Shown here: positions 36,981-44,953 of the stretch, one piece after another
How the letters are laid out: each line of letters starts with the position of its first letter
How positions within the stretch are numbered: the stretch's first letter is position 1
From: Bacteroidota bacterium
GTDB taxonomy: Bacteria; Bacteroidota; Bacteroidia; Chitinophagales; Saprospiraceae
Direction: 5' to 3'
Length of the DNA: 64,000 nt
Assembly: GCA_030147525.1 (NCBI GenBank)
Contig: JASBVF010000047.1
Coordinates: 237,019-301,018, forward strand
Notes under the pieces: generated by a model
Seen by the model: only the letters and a program-made list of their open reading frames with translations
Told to the model about the DNA's origin: nothing
Database searches by the model: none
Program-made: the position numbers and the translations under genes

Positions 36981-37019
36981 TTTTTGATTCGTCCTTTGAC
37001 TAAATCATTTTTGATGATA

Positions 37020-37051
37020 CAAAAGTACAGGGCGGTGCAGGGCTGTACAAT
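37020..37051 (-). promoter_or_regulatory. Minus-strand promoter candidate in the gene-free region
   Basis: On the minus strand ATTG (37048-37051), a 20-nt spacer and TACTTTTG (37020-37027) approach the Bacteroidota consensus (one mismatch in the -33 box). It would transcribe leftwards through the 213-bp element. Confidence 0.4.
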
Positions 37052-37348
37052 CCAGTTTTTCGGGAAGTTGAGGTTTCTACCGGCGAAACGGTGAATTTGG
37101 CGGATGAAAGAAAGTTTATGATTTATTAAATATTTTTATCATAAAATAATTAATTTCAGCTGTTTAAAGAATTAATATTTTCTAAAATAAAAAGTGGCGT
37201 GGTGAAAAATCAGCGTGTTTTACTCTGTTTAAATGAAGTTTCTAAACGTTAGATTTTTTTTTAATTTTTATTGAAAACGTGAATCTAAGTCGTTTTTAAC
37301 CCATGAAAACAGTCAACGGAAGCACGTTTTTATGAACAAACAAACGCC

Positions 37349-38806
37349 ATGCGAAGCAAAGAAGACCTGTTTCAACTCATCCAGTCCATGTCCAAATCGG
37401 AAAAGCGCTACTTCGTGCTGGATGCCAAAAAGAGCGGCCGTTCAGCCAGTCGCTATCTTTCCCTGTTCGATGCCATGAACAGCATGGAGGACTACGACGA
37501 GGAACCGCTCAAGGAGTTGTTCCCCAAAAATCTATCCTCTGACAAAGCCTACCTCTACGAAGCCATACTTCGCAGCATGCGGGACTACCGCTCTAAGGGT
37601 TCGAAAGCAGCGCAGGTGAAGGAAAGGCTGATGGATTCCCGGTATCTGTATGAGCGTGGTCTTTACGAGCAGTCAACAGGACGGATTATGGAGGCGAAGG
37701 CGATGGCTTCGGAGCTGCAGGATCAGTTTACCCTACTGGAAATTAACAAGGAGGAGCAGATTTCACTTTTCGACCGGCGGGCAAAAGTGCAGCTGGAGCA
37801 TATCGAAAAGCTGAACCAGGAACGCAAACAAACCCTGAAGGCTATTCACGAGGAACTGACTTATCTTGACCTGTATTACCGGCTGTTGCTGGAGGTGTTC
37901 CAGGAGTTTAATCTGAAAGACCTCCATAGCATTGAGGCGCTGAAGCAACGACTACCCGTCGAACTGCTGGAAGAGCGCAACAGGCCCACATCGCCCCAGG
38001 CTGTCCGCCGTTTTTACCAGTGCAATGCCACTTATTATAACCTGCTGGGGGAAACCGTGAAGGTGTTTCACAATTTTCTGAACATCGTAAAATGGTGGGA
38101 AGAGTATCCGGCGCTGAAGGAGGAAGAGTTTCACCGCTACATCATCGATATTTCAAACCTCGTAAACACGGGTTACGAAAACAAGGAGTTTCATCCGATT
38201 GCGCAAGAATGGCTCGACCGGCTCAAACGGGAAAAGTCGAGCGGGAGCCACCACAATCAGCGTATTATTTTCTTCAAACTTTCAATTTCAAATCTGCTGC
38301 ACCTGCTCAATCAGAATGATTTTGAAAACGCCCGGAAAATGCTGCCCGAGATCATCGAAGGTGTCAACAAATTCGGGTCAAGGAAATCCATCGTTCTTAC
38401 CGGCAACATTTCCATCGTTTATTTTCTGGTGGAGGATTATGAAAACTGCATCTACTGGGCTGACCACATCATAAAAAATCTGAAAAACAGTGGACGGGAA
38501 GACATCCAGCGCATCGTCAGGTTGTACAAGCTGATTTCACATTTCGAATTGGATGATGTTGAACAGGTGGAACTGGAAGTGCGTGCGACCCAACGCTATT
38601 TCAAGTCGCACGGACTACCAAAAGACCGATTCGAAAACGTTTTGCTGAATGAGCATTTTCGTAAAATCTTCAATGCTCCGCTGAATGAGGTGAAACCCGC
38701 ACTGGCTGAACTCAAGACTTTCCTGGAAGGAATAAGAGACCAACCGGATACCGAGAACCCGCTTGGACTGGACGAGCTTCTGATCTATGTTGAACGAAAA
38801 CTATAA
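37349..38806 (+). CDS. Conserved all-helical hypothetical protein (TPR-like)
   Basis: A 485-residue cytoplasmic protein without signal or membrane segments. It is helical throughout, with charged helix-turn-helix pairs reminiscent of TPR/solenoid proteins (e.g. HLLNQNDFENARKMLPEIIEG, YFLVEDYENCIYWADHIIKNL). The opening RSKEDLFQLIQSMSKSEKRYF is distinctive and may be a protein-binding start module. I do not recognise a named family. Its end overlaps the convergent gene at 38801-39301 by 6 bp. Confidence 0.75.
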   Translation: MRSKEDLFQLIQSMSKSEKRYFVLDAKKSGRSASRYLSLFDAMNSMEDYDEEPLKELFPKNLSSDKAYLYEAILRSMRDYRSKGSKAAQVKERLMDSRYLYERGLYEQSTGRIMEAKAMASELQDQFTLLEINKEEQISLFDRRAKVQLEHIEKLNQERKQTLKAIHEELTYLDLYYRLLLEVFQEFNLKDLHSIEALKQRLPVELLEERNRPTSPQAVRRFYQCNATYYNLLGETVKVFHNFLNIVKWWEEYPALKEEEFHRYIIDISNLVNTGYENKEFHPIAQEWLDRLKREKSSGSHHNQRIIFFKLSISNLLHLLNQNDFENARKMLPEIIEGVNKFGSRKSIVLTGNISIVYFLVEDYENCIYWADHIIKNLKNSGREDIQRIVRLYKLISHFELDDVEQVELEVRATQRYFKSHGLPKDRFENVLLNEHFRKIFNAPLNEVKPALAELKTFLEGIRDQPDTENPLGLDELLIYVERKL

Positions 38807-39301
38807 CCTGGACTGCTCAATGCTCGCATTTGCAGGCACATGATAGAACCGGATGAATTTGGCCCCGCCGATTCCGCCAACAGGAGATTCGAGCCTGGCC
38901 AGAATCACTTTGGTGGAAGCAAGCCCAATGGTAGGGTCGTCTTTCATTTTCACGGCAAAGGTGGTAACTTTCTCCTTGTTTACTTCCATCGGTGCAGTCA
39001 GGCTGACGTCAATGTCCCGAATACCAATGATGAAAACTGCATTGTTGACATCATTATAAGTGATGCAAAGCTGATTTTTGGCGGCATCGGCCACGTCGAA
39101 CTCGTAGAAGGGTTTCAGGTTGCGTAATGCCAGATTGATGTACTTGTCAAGCTCCGCAGGCACTTCCGTAGCGCAGACATCCGTACCTAAAACGGAGAGC
39201 AAAACGCCACGCTTACCGATAGCGAGCCGCTGGTCGTCTTGTTGGGTGTCCACTAAAATCACGGATTTAAGGTCAGAAGTGACAAGAATAGAATTTCTCA
39301 T
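38801..39301 (-). CDS. Hypothetical protein, alpha/beta, no recognised family
   Basis: A 166-residue soluble protein starting MRNSILVTSDLKSVILVD, with predicted short strands and helices and no signal or catalytic motif I recognise. Gly-rich VGGIGGAKFIRFYHVP lies near the end. Codon use resembles neighbouring genes and the start is well placed, so it is likely real. Convergent with and overlapping the helical protein gene by 6 bp. Confidence 0.65.
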   Translation of the reverse strand: MRNSILVTSDLKSVILVDTQQDDQRLAIGKRGVLLSVLGTDVCATEVPAELDKYINLALRNLKPFYEFDVADAAKNQLCITYNDVNNAVFIIGIRDIDVSLTAPMEVNKEKVTTFAVKMKDDPTIGLASTKVILARLESPVGGIGGAKFIRFYHVPANASIEQSRL

Positions 39302-39529
39302 AGTAATAGAAGTTTGGTTGACGTTGTTGAAGTTTTCTCTTTTGCTGAAAGCTACTACAAAGAAACGTTATTTTTCCCATAAAATCAGGCGGCACAGCCA
39401 TTTTGAAACAATAGATTGCCGTAAAATTCTGCCTGAAAATGGTCTTGCCGCCGCCTTCATGTTATCTTGCCAGCGCATTTCCGGCAACAAACCCCGCTGG
39501 TGTGCGTTTTTTCTTTTGTAAAAAATCCA

Positions 39530-41515
39530 ATGACAATGAAGCATTTCGCCAACCTACTGTTACTCGCCATTTTCGCTCTCAGCGGATGCACCTACACGCA
39601 AAAAGTCAAAGATGGCAAATTCGCCGTCGACCGCAAGCAATACGCCGTCGCTACCGACCTCCTGCAAAAGGAATACAAAAAGTCTAAAAGCCGGGTCGAA
39701 AAAGGCAAAATTGCCTTCCTGCTGGGCGAAAGCTATCGCAACCTGAACAAACCTGCGAGTGCCTCCACCTGGTACAAATCAGCCTACGACAATGGTTATG
39801 GTGTGGATGCCCTGCGGGAATACTCCTACACCCTGAAAGCCATGCAGCAGTACGAGGATGCCATGAAGTCCTTCAAAGAACTGGGCATCGAGATCGGCAG
39901 CCCTTACGAATACCGGCGGGAAATAGCAGCCTGTCAGGTTGCGTTGGGCTGGCAGCAGGAAAAGTCCAAAGCCTACACCGTCACCCCCGGTGAGTTCAAT
40001 AGTGTCAATGCCGAGTATGCCCCGGCACCATACAAAAATGGCCAATGGGTGTTCACCTCTGACCGTAAAGCGGCTACCGGCGACGATACTTACAACTGGA
40101 CCGGCAACAGCTTCTCCGATTTGTTTTTGGTCAACCCTCAAACCGGTGATGTGCAGTTGTTTGACACACAAATCAACACGGAGGACAACGAAGGGACGGC
40201 CGTTTTTAACCGTGATTACACCGAAATGTATTTCACCCGCTGTTACGGTGGAAAAAAAGAGGACAACTATTGCAAATTGCTGATGAGCAAATGGGACGGT
40301 AATCAATGGGCCGTGCCGGCTGTGCTCGCATTTGTCCAGGATGGTATCAACTACGGCCATCCCGCACTTTCTGCCGATGGCAAAACGCTTTACTTTTCCT
40401 GTAATTCCAAAGACGGCTGGGGCGGCTACGATATCTGGACGAGTGAACGGACGCCCAATGGTTGGGATGAACCCAAACTGATGGGGCGCAGCGTGAATAC
40501 CATCGGAAACGAGAAATTTCCTACACTGGACGGCGACACGCTTTACTTCTCTTCCGACTTTCATACCGGCATGGGTGGACTCGATATTTTTAAAACCTGG
40601 AAAATGCCGAATGGCGCCTGGGTACCGGTGCAAAACCTTAAGCCTCCCATCAACTCCGGCTCCGATGATTTCGGGCTGGTCATCGACCGGAGCGCAAAGC
40701 TTTCCGGTGATGTGCTACAGGCTGGTTTTTTCACCTCAAACCGTCCTGAAGGCAGTGGCGGGGATGATATTTTCCGTTTTGAAAAACGTATTCCGCCGCC
40801 CGAACCGGTAACGCCGGAGCCTGTTGTTGTGGAATACAAATTACTACTGGAAGGCTACGTGCTGGAGAAAATTTATGCAGTAGCTGGAAATCCGGACAGC
40901 AAAATCCTCGGCCGTAAACCGCTCGCCGGCGCCACTGTTCAGGTCAGGTTTGGCAAGGAAACGAAAACCTTCACGGTAGGGGAGGATGGCAATTTCAGCA
41001 TGGAACTGGCTGAAAACACTGACTACCAGTTCATCGCTTCCAAAGACGGATTCCTCACCGGCGAGAATTTCTTTTCCACCAAAGGCATTGGAAAAGACCC
41101 AAACAATCCGGTTCAAACCTATGAAGTAGAAATCGTGCTCGACCGCATTTTTATCAATAAGGAAATCGTACTGCAGGATATTTACTACGACTTCGATAAA
41201 TGGGATATCCGGGCCGATGCTCGCCCAACATTAGACAAACTGGCCCGAGACATGGAGCTGAACCCGAAAATTCGCATTCAGCTTTCCTCGCACACCGACT
41301 GCCGTGGCAACGATCGCTACAATGAAGACCTTAGCCAGAAGCGGGCGCAATCCGCTGTGGACTATCTGGTGTCGAAAGGCATTGAAAGAGACCGGCTGGT
41401 GGCAAAAGGTTACGGCGAAAGCGTTCCGAAGGACGACTGCCTTTGCAACCGTTGCACGGAGGAAGAGCACCAGTTGAACCGCAGAACTGCGTTCACTATT
41501 CTTGAAAATCTTTAG
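39530..41515 (+). CDS. PorE-like OmpA-family lipoprotein (TPR + beta-propeller + CRD + OmpA), T9SS component candidate
   Basis: A 661-residue lipoprotein starting at ATG 39530 (or 39536), with lipobox LSGC. Domains in order: TPR-like helices (about 25-150); PD40/WD40-like beta-propeller units (DGKTLYFSCN, GDTLYFSSDFHTGMGG; about 160-430); a carboxypeptidase-regulatory-like sandwich (KPLAGATVQVRFG ... TVGEDGNFSMELAENTDY; about 450-530); and an OmpA peptidoglycan-binding domain (IYYDFDKWDIRADARPTLD, SSHTDCRG, DLSQKRAQS). This is the architecture described for PorE of the Porphyromonas T9SS, which ties the translocon to peptidoglycan. Several T9SS cargo genes in the window fit. Paralogues with this architecture exist, so the exact name is left open. 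Confidence 0.88.
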   Translation: MTMKHFANLLLLAIFALSGCTYTQKVKDGKFAVDRKQYAVATDLLQKEYKKSKSRVEKGKIAFLLGESYRNLNKPASASTWYKSAYDNGYGVDALREYSYTLKAMQQYEDAMKSFKELGIEIGSPYEYRREIAACQVALGWQQEKSKAYTVTPGEFNSVNAEYAPAPYKNGQWVFTSDRKAATGDDTYNWTGNSFSDLFLVNPQTGDVQLFDTQINTEDNEGTAVFNRDYTEMYFTRCYGGKKEDNYCKLLMSKWDGNQWAVPAVLAFVQDGINYGHPALSADGKTLYFSCNSKDGWGGYDIWTSERTPNGWDEPKLMGRSVNTIGNEKFPTLDGDTLYFSSDFHTGMGGLDIFKTWKMPNGAWVPVQNLKPPINSGSDDFGLVIDRSAKLSGDVLQAGFFTSNRPEGSGGDDIFRFEKRIPPPEPVTPEPVVVEYKLLLEGYVLEKIYAVAGNPDSKILGRKPLAGATVQVRFGKETKTFTVGEDGNFSMELAENTDYQFIASKDGFLTGENFFSTKGIGKDPNNPVQTYEVEIVLDRIFINKEIVLQDIYYDFDKWDIRADARPTLDKLARDMELNPKIRIQLSSHTDCRGNDRYNEDLSQKRAQSAVDYLVSKGIERDRLVAKGYGESVPKDDCLCNRCTEEEHQLNRRTAFTILENL

Positions 41516-41541
41516 GGCTTCATCAGACTGGAAAACCTCTT

Positions 41542-41590
41542 AAAAACGGGCGTGTAACAGCGAATTCACTGCTGCACGCCCGTTTTTTTT
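41542..41590 (+). terminator. Terminator after the PorE-like gene
   Basis: AAAAACGGGCGTG pairs with CACGCCCGTTTTT, with an inner CAGC/GCTG pair in the loop, and ends in eight T. Strong Rho-independent form. Confidence 0.9.
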
Positions 41591-41771
41591 GGTAAAAAGG
41601 CAGAAAAAGCTAAAACTTTGAAACAGAAGTTTTTGAAGGCCCGTATTCTTTTCAAAGAAATGATTTTCTAAAAAATGATCTAACTTCCAAATTACACATC
41701 GATTTTTTTTGAAAAACATCAAATGCAAAGATTGGCATTTCTCGTAACAGCCTGAACTTCAAGGGCTAAGG

Positions 41772-41802
41772 TTTGAAAGTTGGTTGAAATGACTTAACTT
41801 TG
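41772..41802 (+). promoter_or_regulatory. Consensus promoter of the CBM48-HhH gene
   Basis: TTTG (41772-41775), exactly 19 nt, then TAACTTTG (41795-41802): a full match to the Bacteroidota promoter. It predicts a leader of about 180 nt before the ATG at 41990, which could hold regulation, and suggests strong expression. Confidence 0.8.
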
Positions 41803-41989
41803 CAGCGCAAAATCGAAAAAAACAAGCCGCTGTGAAAAAAAAATACAAGCTGTAAACATTTTTGAGCATCACTACCTAACAAAGAAACAGCGCCCTGACC
41901 TTACCGACCAGATTATCTGTAAAGATTACCATTTCTAAATAATACCATTTACTACTACCACTTTTGTTAAACCGTTTAATCCATCAACA

Positions 41990-42763
41990 ATGTTGAAAAA
42001 ATCTTATTCGAAAGCAAAGCCTGTTTGCAAAGTCACTTTTTCTCTTCCCGTAGAAGCTGCCAAAGGCGGCAAAGAAGTTCGCATCCTTGGCGACTTCAAT
42101 GACTGGAGCTGGGAAAAAGGTTACAAGATGAAAGCCGGCAAAGCTGAATTCACCACTGAAGTTGAACTCGCTTCTGGCAAAGAGTATCAATTCCGTTACC
42201 TCATCGACAATCACATCTGGGAAAACGACTGGAAAGCTGACAACTACGTTCCGACTTCTACCGGCGTTTACAACTCTGTATTGTCTTTGATCGAAGAAAA
42301 AGTTGCTGCAAAAGCAGAAACTAAAACTACTGCCAAAGCTGCACCGAAGAAAGCCGCTGCACCAAAGAAAGCTGCCGCTCCTAAAAAGGCTGCTGCTCCT
42401 AAAGCTGCTGCTGCAAAAGCTGCCACTGACAAAGCTGCTCCTGCTGCCAAGTCAGAAGCAAAGCCAGCTGCCAAGAAAACAGCTGCTCCTAAAGCTGCTA
42501 AAAAGTCCGGTGCTGACGATCTTACCAAAATCGAAGGTGTAGGTCCGAAAATCGCTGAACTGCTGACCAAAGGCGGTATCGCTACTTTCGCTGACCTCGC
42601 CAGCGCAAAAATTGACAAGCTGAAAGGCATCCTCGAAGCTGCCGGCAAGCGTTACCAGATGCACGATCCTTCAACCTGGGCTCAGCAGGCTGCTCTCGCT
42701 GCCAAAGCTGATTGGGCGAAGCTCGAAAAGCTCCAGGGCGAACTGAAAGGTGGCAAGCGCTAA
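41990..42763 (+). CDS. CBM48-like domain / histone-H1-like linker / helix-hairpin-helix fusion protein
   Basis: A 257-residue cytoplasmic protein with three parts. Residues 12-100 look like an isoamylase-early/AMPK-beta glycogen-binding domain (EVRILGDFNDWSW ... YQFRYLIDNHIWENDW). Residues 103-172 are a Lys/Ala/Pro-rich tail like bacterial histone H1 proteins (AAPKKAAAPKK repeated). Residues 174-257 form a helix-hairpin-helix module (LTKIEGVGPKIAELLTKGGI ... KRYQMHDPSTW) like the one added to ribosomal protein L21 in many Bacteroidota. Combining a carbohydrate-binding fold with two nucleic-acid-binding modules is unusual. The gene has a consensus promoter and Lys/Ala-rich codons suggesting high expression. 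Function unknown. Confidence 0.88.
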   Translation: MLKKSYSKAKPVCKVTFSLPVEAAKGGKEVRILGDFNDWSWEKGYKMKAGKAEFTTEVELASGKEYQFRYLIDNHIWENDWKADNYVPTSTGVYNSVLSLIEEKVAAKAETKTTAKAAPKKAAAPKKAAAPKKAAAPKAAAAKAATDKAAPAAKSEAKPAAKKTAAPKAAKKSGADDLTKIEGVGPKIAELLTKGGIATFADLASAKIDKLKGILEAAGKRYQMHDPSTWAQQAALAAKADWAKLEKLQGELKGGKR

Positions 42764-42813
42764 ATAGCGTAAGGCATCCCAACAAGTTTTCTCGAAACTT
42801 TTTATACGTGTTG

Positions 42814-42845
42814 ACGGCACTCCTTTGGGGTGCCGTTTTCCTTTT
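42814..42845 (+). terminator. Terminator after the CBM48-HhH gene, overlapping the next promoter
   Basis: ACGGCACTCC pairs with GGGGTGCCGT around a TTTG loop, followed by TTTTCCTTTT. The loop TTTG is also the -33 box of the next promoter. Confidence 0.8.
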
Positions 42846-42854
42846 CTACCTTTG
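42824..42854 (+). promoter_or_regulatory. Consensus promoter of the DUF1080 gene
   Basis: TTTG (42824-42827), 19 nt, TACCTTTG (42847-42854). The start codon at 42869 would be only about 10 nt from the transcription start. Confidence 0.75.
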
Positions 42855-42868
42855 GGAAAACGAATGAC

Positions 42869-43492
42869 ATGACAAAACAGCTTTACTCTCTTCTTCTCTT
42901 GCTTCTTACCCTCTCCGCCTGCAGCATTTCTACCAAAGGCAAAGACGGTAAAAACGGCTCCACCTCCCTTTTCAACGGCAAAGACCTCACCGGCTGGATC
43001 GAGTACGGCCGGGAAAAATGGTACGTCGAAGACGGCAACCTCGTTTGCGAAAGCGGACCCTACAAGGAGTACGGTTACCTCGGCACCGAAAAAACATTCA
43101 AAGACTTCGACCTCACCTTGGAATTCAAACAGGAAGCCAACGGCAACAGCGGCGTCTTCTTCCGTTGCAGTTTCGACGGGGTGAAAGTCAGCGGCTGGCA
43201 GGCCGAAGTGGCTCCCAAAGGCTCCCACACCGGCGGCATCTACGAAAGCTACGGCCGGGGCTGGCTCATCAAACCCACCGCCGCCCTCGACCATGTTTTA
43301 AAGGAAAATGAATGGAACACCATGCGCATCCGCTGCGTGGGTGATGAAGTGACCACCTGGCTGAACGACATCCGGATGATTACCCTGAAAGACGAGAAGA
43401 TAGGCCAGGCCGAAGGCCAAATCGCCCTGCAAATTCACGACGGCGGAGGCATCAAGGTGCGCTGGCGTAATATCCGGGTGACTAAGATTTAA
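42869..43492 (+). CDS. DUF1080 / 3-keto-disaccharide hydrolase family lipoprotein
   Basis: A 207-residue lipoprotein; the start at 42869 gives a normal signal with lipobox LSAC (an earlier in-frame start would overlap the promoter). The family opening SLFNGKDLTGWIEYG is followed by NSGVFFRCSFDG and the closing IALQIHDGGGIKVRWRNIRV. The fold is a concanavalin-like jelly roll. Members hydrolyse 3-keto-glycosides or bind glycans; here no sugar dehydrogenase is adjacent, so the substrate is uncertain. Confidence 0.88.
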   Translation: MTKQLYSLLLLLLTLSACSISTKGKDGKNGSTSLFNGKDLTGWIEYGREKWYVEDGNLVCESGPYKEYGYLGTEKTFKDFDLTLEFKQEANGNSGVFFRCSFDGVKVSGWQAEVAPKGSHTGGIYESYGRGWLIKPTAALDHVLKENEWNTMRIRCVGDEVTTWLNDIRMITLKDEKIGQAEGQIALQIHDGGGIKVRWRNIRVTKI

Positions 43493-43678
43493 GCATATCC
43501 TGAAAGGGTTTAGAAATAACATCGCTGTCAACTGACCTGAACAGAATGGACTGAAATTGCCATGATTTTTGATCATTTAAATTAGGCTAACCTTTCAGCA
43601 GAACCCGTAGGCACACCTTTGTCAAACTCTGCGCATTCACTACTCAACCGGCCTTTGTGACCAAAGCCTCCAAATCGA

Positions 43679-44761
43679 ATGCCCATGAATCGCAAACATC
43701 TGCCTTTCTGGAAACGCATGCTTTTTCATATGATTGGCATTGCATCGATGCTGCTGGTTGTCAGCTTGCTGGGAGAGGCGGGCGTCCGGGCTTTTGTTTT
43801 TTTTCGCAATAAAAACTATCCCACGCTGACAACCACTGCCGACAGGGAACTTGGCAGCCGGGTCCGTGAGAGCTTTCATTGGCAGGGCGTCGTCACGGAT
43901 GCAGCGGGGGAAACCTATCCGCTCCTGCTCAGCACAGATGAGCGAGGATTCCGGCACTTTGGCGATACCTCGACGACGAAGAAGAAAGTGCTTTTCGCTG
44001 GCGACTCCTTTACCCAGGCCATTGAAGTGTCAGATGACCGTACGTACTTTTCTTTGTTGGCCGGTGGTCTTGACTTTGAAGCGTTTGCCTACGGATGCCG
44101 TGGGTACAGCACCTTGCAGGAGTGGATGATTGTTGAAAAATACCTCCCCGTGATCAGGCCGGATGTCGTCGTCCTGCAGTTTTGCTCCAATGATTTTATC
44201 AACAACCACTTCGAGCTCGAACGTCACAGCCTGCTCAATAACAACCGGCGCAGGCGGCCCTACCTCAGCCCGGAGAATGAAGTTTTTTATGGTGTGCCCG
44301 CCCGATGGGGATGGAACTGGCTGGACGAACGGACCATGTTCTTCGAGCTGATCTTCACCCGTATGGAAAGGATTTTTGACCGCTCCGTTTTACCGGAAAA
44401 CCAGTCTGAATTCCGCATCGAGCGAGAGGGAATGGCCTACGCACCCTTCGCAGAATCCATCGAAGTGACGAAACGCCTGCTCACGAAATTCAGGGACGAA
44501 CTGCCGCCCGGCACGAAGCTGCTCGTTTTTACCGTGGACAATTACCAGCCTTTTTACGATACCATCTGCGAAATATGTTACGAGGAGAACATCCCTTTTG
44601 CCGGCTACATTCCGCAGCGGCTCGACTCTCTCACCCGCCAGGGGCACACTTCTCATTCGCTGGATGGGGCGCATTGGAATGAACTGGGGCATGCGGTGGC
44701 GGCGGATGTTTTGGCTTGTGAGCTACGGGATGTGTTCGAAGGTGGAGGAGTTGTGAAATGA
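43679..44761 (+). CDS. Membrane-anchored SGNH/GDSL-type hydrolase-like protein
   Basis: A 360-residue protein with an N-terminal membrane anchor (MLFHMIGIASMLLVVSLLGE). The SGNH blocks are visible: VLFAGDSFTQAIE (nucleophile Ser), YGCRGYST (Gly region), LQFCSNDFINN (Asn) and DGAHWNELGH (Asp/His). The block arrangement resembles AlgJ/AlgX-like and other envelope acyl-esterases. It probably acts on an acylated envelope glycan in the periplasm. No polysaccharide genes are adjacent. Confidence 0.82.
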   Translation: MPMNRKHLPFWKRMLFHMIGIASMLLVVSLLGEAGVRAFVFFRNKNYPTLTTTADRELGSRVRESFHWQGVVTDAAGETYPLLLSTDERGFRHFGDTSTTKKKVLFAGDSFTQAIEVSDDRTYFSLLAGGLDFEAFAYGCRGYSTLQEWMIVEKYLPVIRPDVVVLQFCSNDFINNHFELERHSLLNNNRRRRPYLSPENEVFYGVPARWGWNWLDERTMFFELIFTRMERIFDRSVLPENQSEFRIEREGMAYAPFAESIEVTKRLLTKFRDELPPGTKLLVFTVDNYQPFYDTICEICYEENIPFAGYIPQRLDSLTRQGHTSHSLDGAHWNELGHAVAADVLACELRDVFEGGGVVK

Positions 44762-44889
44762 CAGTGGCCGGGAGAGCGCAATCTCTCGAAAGAACAAAGC
44801 GTTCCACCGTGATTTAGGTCTCGTTTCCGGCATTACCGGGTGTTTTTTGCCTTGCAAAATATTGCCAGAAGAGAGTCTGCTGGCGTGTC

Positions 44890-44927
44890 AAAAAAAAGAT
44901 GCCAGCACATGATAGATACTGGCATCT
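44890..44927 (-). terminator. Terminator of the iorA-iorB unit
   Basis: On the minus strand AGATGCCAG and CTGGCATCT form a 9-bp stem with a 13-nt loop followed by TTTTTTTT. It is 27 bp after the molybdenum hydroxylase stop. Confidence 0.8.
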
Positions 44928-44953
44928 TCTAAATTTTTACAATCTCAGTATTC

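Larger units (their letters stand above)
36042..37348. other. 1.3-kb gene-free region
   Basis: No coding sequence is supported on either strand. It holds an orphan minus-strand terminator (36211-36247), a 213-bp element with long inverted ends (36768-36980), a minus-strand promoter candidate (37020-37051) and an AT-rich stretch (about 37100-37320) ahead of the next gene. The promoter and terminator point the same way and could bound a noncoding transcript of about 800 nt. Confidence 0.6.
41516..41989. other. Intergenic region with terminator and promoter
   Basis: 474 bp holding the terminator at 41542-41590 and the promoter at 41772-41802; the remaining sequence (AT-rich leader from about 41807 to 41989) contains no gene I can support. 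Confidence 0.7.

Noticed and set aside
36763..36987. 74-codon plus-strand open frame in the gene-free region
   Set aside because: It coincides with the inverted-repeat element, is rich in Cys/Trp/Phe/Arg as expected for noncoding sequence, and has no start context.
36250..37020. tmRNA, RNase P RNA, SRP RNA or 6S RNA in the gene-free region
   Set aside because: I looked for the conserved core words of tmRNA, RNase P and SRP RNA on both strands and found none; a 6S-like shape alone is not sufficient.
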